DNA of 64,000 nt, from the NCBI RefSeq assembly GCF_963966145.1, contig NC_091054.1, positions 10,726,001 through 10,790,000 of the forward strand. Reading direction: 5' to 3'. The position numbers and the translations under genes were made by a program. The stretch comes from Tenebrio molitor. Its lineage: Eukaryota; Arthropoda; Insecta; Coleoptera; Tenebrionidae. The notes under the pieces are model-generated. The model did not search any database. It was not told the DNA's origin and saw only the letters and a list, made by a program, of their open reading frames with translations. Shown here piece by piece: positions 35,642-46,803 of the stretch (its first letter is position 1; each line of letters begins with the position of its first letter).

Positions 35642-35704
35642 GATCCTGACGCGCTGCTCGTCGACGGCCGACTGACGGGGATGTGCCGCAAGCGCGATTT
35701 TATA
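35642..35704 (-). promoter_or_regulatory. Core promoter: TATA, initiator and DPE
   Basis: On the minus strand TATAAAA (35704-35698) lies 31 bp before the A of an initiator TCAGTC (35675-35670, +1 at 35673). GGATC lies at +28 to +32 (35646-35642), matching the DPE consensus RGWYV at its required spacing. Three elements in register make chance unlikely. The 121-nt leader contains two short upstream ATGs before the MARKLAG start. Confidence 0.7.
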
Positions 35705-37010
35705 CAGGGAGAAAACGGCGTCGAGGCGCCGTCAAACACCGACCCAGGTCGGCGGAGACGCCGCTTCCGGAGACGGATCGACAGAGTAACGAGACGCAAC
35801 TTCAAACGTCCCCCCGATTGGATCGGACCTCCGATAAATAAAAACATTCGGGGAACGGGAGTGGGAAGGAGGATTCGGGACGGGGCTGGAAAGACTCACC
35901 TGCAGAGAAAAAAAATCAAGAATTGTTTTCCTTCCTAGAAGGAAAATCGAGAATATTGAAAGAAAAACCAAAAAAAAGCTTTTGAAAAAATGTCGGCCTG
36001 AATGCCGTGCCTCCTCGACCCTAATAATTTGGTGAATTGTGATGTGAGAAGGAAAATGTTTTTTTGTGAATTCATAACAGAAATGATGAAAAAATACACA
36101 AAAAGGTGTAAAAATTAACAAATACGCTGCTGACGTCATATTCTTTACGTCAGAATTGTTTTCTAAAAATCCATTTAACCACTGCTTCTATCAAAGACCT
36201 TCTACACACAGTTAAATTATAGCTAAAGCATCTAAAGAAGGACGGAGAGAAAAAAGGACTATTCAGTGTTGATTATTTGTTGTCCTTTTTGTCACTCTCT
36301 CGCGGTGCACCCTTTGCCAACAACTTTTTTGGCCAAAAGTCGAACTTCCTCTACTTCCATTCCCTTTCTCCTGTTTTCCACATCATTTACTACCTCTTGA
36401 TCTCCAATTAATCTCACTCCTTCTCTCCTACGTGTCTGCAACATATCTCTGGATTCATATGCTCCTCTCTCTTTTTTCCTCCCCACAATCTGCCACATGA
36501 AATTAGTGAACAAAAGGCAGAAACCAAGAGAGTCGTTTCTTTTCATACAACTCCAGTCGACAGACGCCAAACACCGTTAAACTGGAATTAAAGCAAACGG
36601 GGTAAGTTGGAATCGCCCGAATTTTACAACGAACTCCACAACAGACAGAGCAACACGTAATTGACACTCATCGAGTTTTTTTTACTGGAAAAAATGCTTT
36701 CAGCTCCGTTCATCGAAAAGGAAGTGATTTTACATTGTTTTTGAATGGGCGGAAGTGTGCGATGTGCGAAAACAATGGCAGTGTCCTAATTGAGAGGCAG
36801 CACCATATTTGCTCAGCAATGGGTTTTTTTACCATTAAAAGTACGAACTTGCACGCTGACAAATTGCTACTTTACAATTGGAAGGTTCCATCTCTAATTT
36901 TTTACGCCAGAAGGATTTTACAGAAATCCACTTGAAACTGACATCTAGCGCTTACTTACTGAAGTAAAAATGCAACACAATTCTCTCTACATCCAGAGTC
37001 CACGTCCTTA
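35705..37010. other. Upstream flank of the minus-strand promoter, no gene supported
   Basis: A minus frame at 36292-36570 (92 codons) and a plus frame at 36735-36935 show no known domain. Otherwise AT-rich. Confidence 0.4.
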
Positions 37011-37012
37011 TA

Positions 37013-37413
37013 TCGCGTGAGCAACAATTACTGTTTGAGTTGGCAATAAAAAAATTTACTTGAAATTGGCAAGACTGATCCGTTTGTTTCATTGTCATTA
37101 CTGACAGCTGACATACATTTCTGATTTAAACGTCTTGAGTTTTGTAATGTTTTACTGATAATTGGAGTCATTTGGAGCAGCACCTTTAAATTAAATGCCT
37201 TTTCCTCGCTTTACCTTGTTTGTTTTTAAAAACTCCTCATTTTTCAATAAACCGTTGCTCGCATTACACATAACCTAATTTTCGGCGATCTATCAAATTC
37301 ACGTCACTTCCGGTTATGTAACAAATCTAGCCAACAGGGACCCAAAAAAGTCACCATAGTTTTATTGGCAACTAAAACAGTAATTACCTAACTAATTATT
37401 GTTGCTCACACGC
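37013..37413. mobile_element. MITE family A, copy 1, 401 bp
   Basis: Termini TCGCGTGAGCAACAATTACT and the complement of the right end GCGTGTGAGCAACAATAATT, followed by GTTTGAGTTGGCAATAAAA-like sequence, are flanked by TA (37011-37012, 37414-37415). A second copy of the whole element lies inverted at 44876-45288. Non-autonomous Tc1/mariner-like. Confidence 0.85.
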
Positions 37414-37494
37414 TAGTATACAATGTACCACCTATGTAAATAGAACCTTATATCTGGAAATGAGCAATTAGAATTTTGTTTTAACATTTTCTAC

Positions 37495-38255
37495 ATCGTG
37501 GGTGGTCGGGCTGGTGTTAATAATGTTACTATCCCACCTCCACCCGGCGGCACGGCAATTTTGCCGGAGTACATACACTATTACGGATATTACTATCAAG
37601 TAATAGTGCAGTGCTTATCAACATAATTACCGGCGTCTCGCCTCCGCATTTTGACTTTGTTGTGTATTATGTTCTGTGTCAATGTTAAGGAACTTCCTCA
37701 CGATGTGACATGAGTATAATAATATACCTTTTTGAATTTCAACTACCAATGTGTTATCTAAATCCAGAATTTTTAAATTTTTAAAAAGAGATTGCGGTAC
37801 TATTCCCGTTGCTGAAATTACAAGTGGTAAAATCGAAATTTTTTCTAAACACCAAAGATTTCTCATAGCAACGGACAGCTCTAAATATTTATTAATTTTT
37901 GTGTTATATGTTTGTGTTATATTATGTGAATTTGGAACAGCTATATCTAAAAGATATGCTTGCTTTTGTTGTTTATTTAAAATTATAATGTCTGGTCTGT
38001 TATGCTTAATATGAATGTCAGTTAAAATTGTTCTATCAAAATATAACTTGTAACTGTCATTTTCCAAACAACTTTCTGGTGTATAACTATAATGTGGTTG
38101 TGTATTCTTTAATAAATTGAATTTAACAGCTAAATTCATGTGTATAATTTTAGCGAATATATCGTGTCGTTTTTTATATTCGCTTTGAGCCAAAACGGTG
38201 CAAGAATAAATGATGTGTTCAATTGTTTCCCCTTCAGTTCCGCTATGTAATTAAT
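37495..38255 (-). pseudogene. 5'-truncated LINE with restriction-like endonuclease domain
   Basis: On the minus strand the frame starts abruptly near 38250 with GTEGETIEHIIYSC, a zinc-knuckle remnant. It continues through 38193-37627 to a stop. HNRPDIIILNKQQKQAYLLD, then IAVPNSHNI and KINKYLEL, fits the PD...D...K/KY pattern of restriction-like endonucleases found at the C-terminus of R2/R4/Dong-type elements. LPLVISATGIVPQSL is the usual following segment. About 130 bp of 3' UTR follow (to ~37495). The reverse transcriptase is absent, as expected from 5' truncation on insertion. The 188-codon frame is intact, so the insertion is not very old. Confidence 0.8.
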
Positions 38256-38494
38256 AAATAATAAAATATGAAAGTTTAAAAACGAGAGCGTCCAATGTTT
38301 ATTATTGTTTCATAACGAGTGGAGATAATATTGTAAATGATGTTTCAGAACCATCTACTACTTTTACGGAAATACAAAATGAGGTTAAAACCATTTAATT
38401 GATAAATAATTTGTTTATGCAAACTGTTGTTACAAAATAAAAAATATCATGTCATCATTCGACCTAATTTATATGTATAATTGAAACGTAATGT

Positions 38495-38935
38495 AAATTG
38501 CAAGATAATTGGGGTCCTAACAATAATAATGAGGAATTTTTTGACATTGAAAATAATATTTCTATTGTGATCGCAGAAGAAAACTTATTTGCAACAATAT
38601 CAGACCAGAATTACTCGCCCGAGGATGAAGAAAATGTTAAATGACAACACAGAGATTAAAAAAGAAGAAACGCACGTCACAAAAGGACCACATAAATGAA
38701 AAAGTGAAAAAGAAAAAAGTTATCAAGCTGACGAAGGACATGTTAACACCAAAAGAATGTTAGTGCAAAGAAAGTAAAAACAATAAAAAAAAAAACTGCA
38801 ATGCTCCTTGTAAGTTCGAGTGTTGTAACAAAATTAATGAACATGACATGAACTTGCAAGATCGAGAATACCTCAAAGTTTTGTATTTTTTTTGTTACTA
38901 CGAAAAAGGATATGTCGAAGCAGAAATTTAGCTTA
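38495..38935 (+). pseudogene. Decayed cysteine-rich transposon-type coding sequence
   Basis: Frames joined across at least three stops read DIENNISIVIAEENLF, then KKKVIKLTKDMLTPKEC, then a cysteine-rich part NCNAPCKFECCNKINEHDMN. The C-x3-CKFEC-xx-KINE pattern resembles the N-terminal segment of a repeated insect transposon-like protein family, but I cannot name the superfamily with certainty. Confidence 0.45.
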
Positions 38936-40860
38936 AGGAGAAAAACTTTTTTAGAACTTACTACTACAAGATAATAAATTATACTGTGGTAAATAAAATC
39001 GTAATTTTTCTTGTTTGTTGTTGGTTCTCACGACAAAAATGACCAAAACCGCATATTGAAGGATAAATAGAGAAATTTAGGTTTTACAGAGTTTTGTTTT
39101 CTACAGTGTATAAACTTCCTTGAATTAGTTTGCGGAAAAAACTCGTGCTTTTCTTGTTGGTTATTCGTTTTTCACAACGGAAACCGCCAAACATGCATGT
39201 CGAAGGAGAAATGCACAAATGTACCTTCTGAAATTGAATTTTTTGCCAAACACATTATAGATAATTATCTGAATCTGAATTCGGCTCATCATTGTTCTTG
39301 TTAATTCCTGAAAGATAAATGACAGGAATAGTAAAGCGTCTTTCGAAAAAAACGTCAAAATTGCAACTCAAAGCAGAAATGCAGAAATTCAGCTTCTAGA
39401 ATGGAGCTTTTTTCGGAACGCACTATACATAATTTTTGGAAAAGTCGTCAATTTTTTTATTGGTTGTTTCTTGCGTGATGGAAACCGCCAAAAATGCATC
39501 TCAAAGCAAAATTTCAGAAATTTGGCTTATACATAGAGTCTTTAGGAACGGACTATATGCATATACACGGTGACTCAATATAGTTTCATAAATATTTTAA
39601 CCAGTAGCAGATTACGGTCTCAAAAGACTCCTGACAATAAAATATTGAGTCATACATCAAAAATTGGCAAAAATTACCATATGGTTTTTTCACTATTAGT
39701 AAATGCCATTCTTCGCTAATTTATTCTACTTTACATCCAATGTATAACAAATGTCATGAATGTCACAATAGAAGCAGACAATTGTTGCTATAGAGAAAAT
39801 ATTGGTATTATAAACGTCGCTTTAGTTTCATTTTGACAACAATGTCCGACAGTTTATTTCAACGTAAAATATTTTCATTTATCTGCGGTTCTTAAAAGGT
39901 GGTAGTACATTCTTCAAAATGCTTTATCTTCAACAATTTTAACGTTAGAACCTAGACATTTTTGTAAGAGTGTCCAGGGGCTGGAATCTACCACCAGTTA
40001 AAGTTTCTATGATACTATATGAATCACCCTGTATGTATTTATTTAGTTATTTTCCAAAAAAAAAACCTAATTTTTCTTACTGGTTGTTGATTTTCGCAAC
40101 TAAAATCACCAGAACTGCATAACCAAGGAAAAATGCAGAAATTTACCATTTTGGATGAAGCGTTCTTCTAAACACACTGTAGATAATTATTTATTTGAGT
40201 GTCAATTCGGAAAAAAATCATCGTTGTTTGTGTTCGTTGTGTAGAGGGCTAAATCACAATCCAAGGATAGTAGAGTGTCTTCCACAAAAAAGCCCCACCC
40301 AAAAGTGCACGTCGTTACAGAAATGTAGGAATTTAGCTTACAGAATGTTCGTTTTGGTTTTTGAAACACACTCTGGATAATTATCTAAATTTGGATTAAA
40401 ACATTTTAAACACTAAATCACAATGAAGGGATGGTAGAGTGCGTGGAGGAAAAAGCGTAAAAAGTACATCTCGTAACAGAAATCTAGAAACGTAGTTCTT
40501 TTTTCGAAACGTACTATACATAAATTTCTGAATTCGTTTTTGTAAAAAAATCGTCGATTTGGCAGTTGGTTGTTCGTTTTACACAACAGAAAAAGGAAAT
40601 ATACCTTCGAAAGAAGCACTTTTTTCGAAACAGACTATACTCAATTTTCAGAAAAGATTATCAGTTTTCTTATCGATTGTTCCTTCTTCATGATAAAAAC
40701 CACCAAGTTGGAATTGTAAAAATGTATCTTCCATGATAGAGTTTTTTCCGGACGCACTGTATAAATTATCTCAAGTTGTTTTCGAAAAAAAAGCATAATT
40801 TTTCTTGTTAGTTGCTCGTTTCTTGCAACGAAAATCGCCAAAAAAAAAGGGTAAAATGAT
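38936..40860. repeat. Degenerate tandem array, ~150-190-bp unit, interrupted by a MITE
   Basis: Recurring blocks in the same order are CGNACTATA-nATAATT, TCTTGTTGGTTGTTCGTTTT, AACCGCCAAAAATGCAT and GAAATGCAGAAATTTAGCTT. Copies can be followed at about 39050, 39185, 39380, 39488, 40105, 40293, 40447, 40580, 40697 and 40829. The MITE 39566-40031 sits inside. All frames here are by-products. Confidence 0.65.
39566..40031. mobile_element. MITE, 466 bp, CACGGTGA/CAGGGTGA termini
   Basis: The left end CACGGTGACTCAATATAGTT and the complement of the right end CAGGGTGATTCATATAGTAT match. TA at 39564-39565 and 40032-40033. Non-coding, mariner-like, inserted into the tandem array. Confidence 0.75.
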
Positions 40861-41633
40861 CTTGTTTATTTTTTAAATTCTGCTTATTTTAGAAGAAGAA
40901 ATAGTAGAAGAAGATGCTGCGAAAAAAATTATGATCCAAGTAATGATCATAATACATAACAATACTACCGACAACACACAAGGGGAAGTAAAACAAAAAC
41001 GCGAGAAAGCATGGAAGACCAAGAAGACAAAATAACTTGGAGATTTAGAAATTATTTTTTCTACTTCGGTGTCACAACGAGCATTTTCTGACACCGAAAA
41101 CAGTTTCACAAAGATCAATTTTATAGCATCGTTTCTAGTGATTATTGAATGTGGGGTTGGTATTGATAGTAAATTTAGTGTTAAATGTGATGTCATTTGA
41201 ATCAAAACAAACTATTAAGGTGGTAGATTATTATTGTAACAACATTTGGAAAACAATTTGAAATTTAATTTTCAATGAAATGACATTGCTTCATCAATAC
41301 CAACCCAATTCCATTAAAATAAAAGTCACTAGATAATTATTTTATATTTAAAAGAATTAAATTAATGAAGCTAAGTAGAAAAAATTGCATGTGACACCCG
41401 TTTCACAAGACATGTTGTCCAACTCGTTCCTCCTCACTGCGTTCGTCGTGCTCTAAACCCTCTCATTCGACAATAGACTGTCTTGTGCAACTCGTATAAC
41501 AATATACTATTATGTTATAAAATAGTTGTTTATGTAACAAGTGAATAAAGTAATACTTTTCTTACGGCGCAAATCCGCCGAATAAAAAAAATATATACAT
41601 ACTTCACTAACGAGTTGCATACAAAATTTTTTT
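40861..41633. other. AT-rich non-coding DNA
   Basis: The 110-codon minus frame at 40873-41205 has no known domain and low-complexity ends. Nothing else was recognised. Confidence 0.4.
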
Positions 41634-41791
41634 GGCGTCGGTTATTAAATGCACAGGTTTTTTCATTCATTTGCGTTCTAAAAAAATGAACCGCTATGGC
41701 ACTTTTTTTAACGCTTCTGGACCGATTCAAAAATCACATATTTTATGAACGCAAATGAATGAAAAAACCTGTGCATTTAATAACGAATGCC
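41634..41791. mobile_element. Foldback element, 45-bp arms, 158 bp
   Basis: 41634-41678 and 41747-41791 are inverted copies (core ATTAAATGCACAGGTTTTTT) with only a few mismatches around a 68-bp centre. No target duplication resolved. Confidence 0.7.
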
Positions 41792-41869
41792 CAAAAACAT
41801 GTATTTTGTTGTCGTTGATTCAACTTACAATTCAGACTATATCATGCGCCACTTTGTTGGCGAAATGGG

Positions 41870-42440
41870 AGTTGCGTTCACGGTCGGTGGAAACCCGACC
41901 GGAGCGACGAGCAGAATTTTCCTTGCCCACCTGTCCACCCCACCCCCGTTTCCGCCCCCGGCCGCCGTAACCGTTATTAATCGGCGTAAAAGCGTAAACT
42001 GACCCCGGCCGCAATTCATCGCAATAACCGTATCAGGTGGCGCTTAAGTGAAAAGTTACGACGATGGAAACGTCAACCGGGTCACCGGTAAAAGTCGAAG
42101 TGATCAATCATCCGACCAAATTGGAGCCAATTACCGAATTGATTCCGGGGGCAGCACCTGAAACCGCCGCCGCCGATAAGGTCCACTTTCCCGGAGAAAA
42201 ATTAACGCCGCCCGACCCTCATCGACAAGAGAGGACGATAAAATTGCCGATTACACGAGTACTCGTCGTGCGCCATTAATTTTCATCGCCGCCGCGACGC
42301 TCCATCCCTGTTACCGACGCATTTATCCCGGGAGCGGCGGCACCGGATCCGGTCCTTGATCTGCGGTTCAGGCAAAATTACGATAAATAAATGAGCGCGT
42401 GACGCGGTGGCGGAGGTGGAATTGTACGCGAACTTCCATT
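41870..42440. other. GC- and CpG-rich island with a short frame
   Basis: A plus frame from ATG at 42064 (METSTGSPVKVEVINHPTKL onward, 71 codons) is the only one with protein-like composition. No domain, acceptor or donor supports it. It may be a regulatory island. Confidence 0.35.
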
Positions 42441-42902
42441 TGGCGATTAAGTTGCGGCGTTTCCAGCGAAACCGGAGTCACGATCTATCATTACCATCAT
42501 TATTAATAATCCAACCTATCAAAACTGCTGTCCAGCGTGGACAAGAAAAGTTGCGGAACTAATACGCGTTGCGCAATAAACCTTGTCGCACTCCACATAA
42601 CACATATCTACTAAAAAAACATAATTCTCTCAACTAAAACGCGACCACGCTTCCATTCATTATCCATCGAAATCACCTCCAATCACTTCCGGTGATTGTT
42701 TTTTTTTGTGTGTGTAAATATGCAAATCAACACAATCACGTGTACCGGCAATTGTTTTAATTAAACACACGTGGAATGTTTTGTGTATGCTGAGGACACG
42801 ATAAACATGACGGCATTGCAATACGCAGAGAGTGATGCAACCGATTAGGAAAATCGCGTTAGAGTAATCCCCGAGAATGTCTCGAGAGCAAGATTATCTC
42901 TA
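42441..42902. other. Non-coding flank of the Helitron
   Basis: AT-rich sequence with a short (TG)n run near 42705. No gene. Confidence 0.4.
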
Positions 42903-43713
42903 ACTAGCTTTTACCCGCGGCTTTGCCCGCGAATTTCAGAATTTTTTAAAATTATGTTTCTACTTTCATGTATTGCTATAAACGCAGTAATTTCAATATG
43001 AAGTTTGTCTTTTTACGAAGAATAATTAAAACTTTACTGTAGACTACTTTTTTCTTCGACTATATAAACAAAAAGATCAATACGATAAGAAACTAACACT
43101 ATGATCACTTACCAATTCATGAAAATACGCCAACATAACACTTTTATTTTCAGTTGTAACCTTATTTAGATCTTTCTATTGTTTGATTGTCTCGTTTGAT
43201 TTCAGATACCTGCCTTTTGATTTTTCCGGTATTAAGCTATTTGAAGCTTGTTCTGCTTCATTTAAGACATCTTCCGGTAAAACACAATCATTCAAACACA
43301 TTTTGAGAAATTGCTATTTTTATAAACAACCAAATGTAACTATGACACCTGAACATATCATGCAAACGCGATTTCCAACTCGAAAAAACTTTTTTTGTGC
43401 TTAACATACTTAAAAATGATAATAGGGGTTGCTTTTTGTGGGTGACAAGCGGCGAAGGTGACGATATACTCAGAGGATGAAATAGGGGTGAAGCAGCGAA
43501 GGTGAGGGTATTTCCAACTCGAAAAAACTGTCTTTTTTTCTTAACAGGGTTGAAAATGGTAGTAGGGGTTGGTTTTTGTAAAATTAAAGTAGACAGTAAT
43601 TTTCTTCTTGTTTTGAAGATTAAGTGTACAAAATTTCATCAAGATCGGAGTAAAACTGTAGATTTGCATACAAAATATACAAACAAACAGACATTCAGTT
43701 TTATATATATAGA
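42903..43713 (-). mobile_element. Non-autonomous Helitron, 811 bp
   Basis: Read on the minus strand it begins TCTATATATATAAAACTG and ends GGGTAAAAGCTAGT, with host A before and T after: the TC...CTAGT ends and A/T insertion site of Helitrons. A GC-rich hairpin CGCGG-GCAAAG-CCGCG ends 13 bp before the terminus, as required. There is no terminal inverted repeat and no target duplication. Inside is a ~140-bp direct duplication (ATTTCCAACTCGAAAAAACT at about 43373 and 43510). No Rep/helicase coding sequence. Confidence 0.8.
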
Positions 43714-44029
43714 TGGTGGAGAGCTCAAGCATCTGATTCTCAAGATATTTGAAGACTAAAAGCTGACACCTTCATAAATTGATATCTCGTGTGTAGATAA
43801 ACATCAACAAAAAGTTGTCTACAGATTGTTTTGTGCAAAGGGGTGTTATTTAAAATTTTCCAGGAGGTGCCAGTCGGGCTTAAACTTGCATCATAACAAA
43901 GATCGTTTGTGGAGAATACAAATGTCACGGTCAAACAATAGTTCAGGTTTAGATTGATGAATTTTAATACCGTCCGGTATCCTCCGAATGTACCAAAACG
44001 TCGAGTAATTGTTGCAATTAACATATCGG
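43714..44029. other. Unassigned sequence before the LINE fragment
   Basis: No frame or motif recognised. It may be the 5' part of the adjacent LINE, decayed beyond recognition. Confidence 0.3.
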
Positions 44030-44430
44030 GTCTATTATTTAGATACCAAGAGCGTAGTCAGACCAATTATGACATACAGAGTGAAACAAGGACAGAGACA
44101 ACAATGAATATTAGAAACAGCAGAAATGAAAATATTAAGAAAGACCACAAATAAGACCCTAGAGATAGAGCAAGGAGTGATGGATGATATTAGAAAACAT
44201 GTAAAGTAGATAATACAAATAAGTGGGTAAAAGGAAGAAAAAAAGAATGGAAGAACCACATTGAAAAAAACAACAGACAAGAAAGTGGTAAAAATCGCAA
44301 GGCAACGGAAGAAGATCAATAGGAAGACCAAGAAAGAGGTGGTGTGACGACATCTAAATAAGAAGTTAAGAATCGAAGAAGAAACAGAAAACTTGCCTAC
44401 TAACAAGAAGGAAGAAGAAGAAGAAGAATA
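44030..44430 (+). pseudogene. 3' end of a decayed LINE (C-terminal region of pol)
   Basis: Plus-strand frames, broken by stops, read KSVVRPIMTY, then ILETAEMKILRKTTNKTLE, VMDDIRKHVK, and WVKGRKKEWKNHIEK, then KVVKIARQRKKINRKTKK. This order (VRPIMTY, ETAEMKxLR, EWxxHI, RPxKRW-like) is the conserved tail after the reverse transcriptase in a very common insect LINE group. It ends in a (GAA)n tail at about 44408-44430. 5'-truncated and inactive. Confidence 0.75.
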
Positions 44431-44478
44431 AGAGGAATAAGAACATATTCTATTACCACAAAAAAATCAGTCTTGCTA

Positions 44479-44870
44479 CAGTGTGGAATAAAATGATTTA
44501 CATCTAGTTACCTTTGCATTACCCTTATAAAAATACGAAATGCCGCTCTACGAAAAAAAGAAAGCCTAACCTCAAAATATATATCCAAATTCCAAATGTG
44601 ATTTATGGCGAAGGGATGATATGAATGCAAAAGTTGAGATTGAAATTAAAAAGGAGCTAACAAAAGCAAGTCACAGTTAGTGTTGAAAGTGGCCACCAAC
44701 GTTTGTTAATTCAATTTAGTAAATTGTAACAATTGTCAATTCGATTGATGACATTTACTGACAGAACTAATAGTTCGGCACTTCGAAAAAAAAAGTAGAG
44801 CGGTAGAGGAAAATTTACATGTGCAAAAATTCCAAAGGTAACTAGATGTAAATCATTTTATTCCACACTG
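44479..44870. mobile_element. MITE, 392 bp, CAGTGTGG termini
   Basis: The ends are near-perfect inverted copies over at least 35 bp, starting CAGTGTGGAATAAAATGATT. TA at 44477-44478 and 44871-44872. Non-coding Tc1/mariner-type. The next MITE starts 5 bp further on. Confidence 0.88.
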
Positions 44871-44875
44871 TAGTA

Positions 44876-45288
44876 CCGGGTGAGCAACAATTATTAGGTA
44901 CTGTTTGAGTTGGTAATAAAACTACGGTGACTTTTTTGCGTCCTGTTGGCCACATTTGTCACATAACCGGAAGTGACGTGAATTTAATATATCGCCGAAA
45001 ATTAGGTTATGTCTGATGCGAAGCAACGGTTTATTGAAAAATGAGGAGTTTTTAAAAACAAAAAAGTTACAGGGAGGAAAAGGCAGTTAATTTAAAGGTG
45101 CTGCTCCAAAGGACTCCAATTTATCAATAAAAGATTACAAAAGTCAAGACGTTTAAATTTGAAATTTATGTCAGCTGTCAATAATGACAATGAGACAAGT
45201 GGAAACTGGAAATAGATACAAATCAGTTTTGGCAGTTTCAAGTCAAAATTTTTATTGCCAACTCAAACAGTAGTTGTTGCTCGCGCGG
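44876..45288. mobile_element. MITE family A, copy 2, 413 bp, inverted relative to copy 1
   Basis: Termini CCGGGTGAGCAACAATTATT and the complement of the right end CCGCGCGAGCAACAACTACT; TA at 44874-44875 and 45289-45290. The interior matches 37013-37413 in reverse orientation over its length with moderate divergence, confirming a repeat family. Confidence 0.88.
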
Positions 45289-45791
45289 TAGTAAGTTTTG
45301 CATATTTTTTCTTTTTGGTAACTTTTGGAGTTTGCCCGCGCACTACGGTCTAAAGCACTGTTGCCAGATCGTCATTTCTATGATCCTCAACTCTTCTTGA
45401 ATTATCTGCGACAATATTTTAATTATTATTAAATGCCAGTATCACTGGAGAAAAGTGTGTGAAAAATTCTTGGAAACAATAGATAAAAATGATTTTTATA
45501 AAGTTAGTAAAAATTCAAGATAAATAAATTCCTTCTTCAGTTGAAGAAGCAGAAGCGAACAACGAATGCAGGCAATGGAAATTCTTGCAATTCCAAGGTT
45601 GCAGTAAAACAAGTGGAAAGAGAGGTATTCATGTACTTCTATCTCAACATTGGAATTAATACATTAACTCAACTAACAACAAGTTGTAATTAACAAATTT
45701 TTTATCATTACCATAACTAAATGTAACCATTTCAATTTGTTAGAAGTTACAAATTTATTGTCGTTATGCAATCAATAAACAATTTTAAATT
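45289..45791. other. AT-rich non-coding DNA
   Basis: No gene or element recognised. Confidence 0.4.
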
Positions 45792-45999
45792 GTTGGCTTC
45801 AAAAAAAACGGGAATTGAAATCTGACCTAATGTGAATTGGAAATTTAATTTGTCAATTTATGTCAATTTGTGTCCGTTTGACAGTAGTATTTCTGACACA
45901 GTTTTTTAACCTAAACTCTAAAAGGCCGTTTCAAACCATAAAAATTTAATAAAATCTGACAGAACTTTTTCTGACAGTTCCCTTTTTTTTGAAGCCAAC
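45792..45999. mobile_element. Probable MITE, ~208 bp
   Basis: Ends TTGGCTTCAAAAAAAACGGG and its inverted counterpart near 45981-45999 match, and TCTGAC/GTCAGA blocks recur inside. Target duplication not resolved. Confidence 0.55.
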
Positions 46000-46238
46000 C
46001 GTAAACAGAGAGTAGAATTTGGTTTCGTATTTTGTGGGTAAGAAAATTGCCAACAATAGATGTATCTTTGACTCATGCCACTGATTCATTTTGCTACTTT
46101 TTTCCAAAATTGCAGGTCAGTCACTAAGTGCAGAAACAAATAATTTAATTTTTCTGAATAATTTTTGCAAACAACCCTTCTGTTTACACTCACCAAAAAA
46201 ATCAAGACCAGCTCTCTGTTTGTTAACTTTCAGATGTA

Positions 46239-46472
46239 CAGGGTTATTATAAATGATTGTCCCATCGCAGTTGGCATTGGTGACGTAGTTGAATGTGCCT
46301 TGTCGGAAGCCTCATAACATGAGTGAGACAAGTATCGCCGATAGGTGGCGATACTGGCGGTAGTGGAAATCTGTCTACTAGTTTGTCTAACGTTGCGAGG
46401 CGGGCGGCACATTCAAAATTTGTGTGGGTTTTCAACGGCAACTGCGATGGGACCTGACCTGACCTAACCCTG
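46239..46472. mobile_element. MITE, 234 bp, CAGGGTTA termini
   Basis: CAGGGTTA starts both ends and, after ~14 diverged bases, GTCCCATCGCAGTTG repeats in inverted form. TA at 46237-46238 and 46473-46474. Non-coding. Confidence 0.75.
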
Positions 46473-46803
46473 TAAAAGTCTCAGATATGTGCGAGAGCAG
46501 CAATCTACTGTCTTATCGTCATTTGTAGAATCACAGGAATAGGACCAAATGGCCGTGTAGTTGTTAATGGTCGATTGATGTTCAATATAGTATCTACTCG
46601 CTCTGTCCCAAAATACTTGTCAAGCTTTAAAAGAAATATTCTCCTTACTCTTGTTTCAAACCGTTTCTCCTTTTCCGCAAGATCTGGCCACGTTAAGCAG
46701 TTGCGAAAAGCACCAAAAAAATGCTTTGCACAGGATCGAGTCAAAAATTTTGTTCTAATGTCTCCTTTAAAAAAAAATAAAAATATGGAAGATAATATTT
46801 ATA

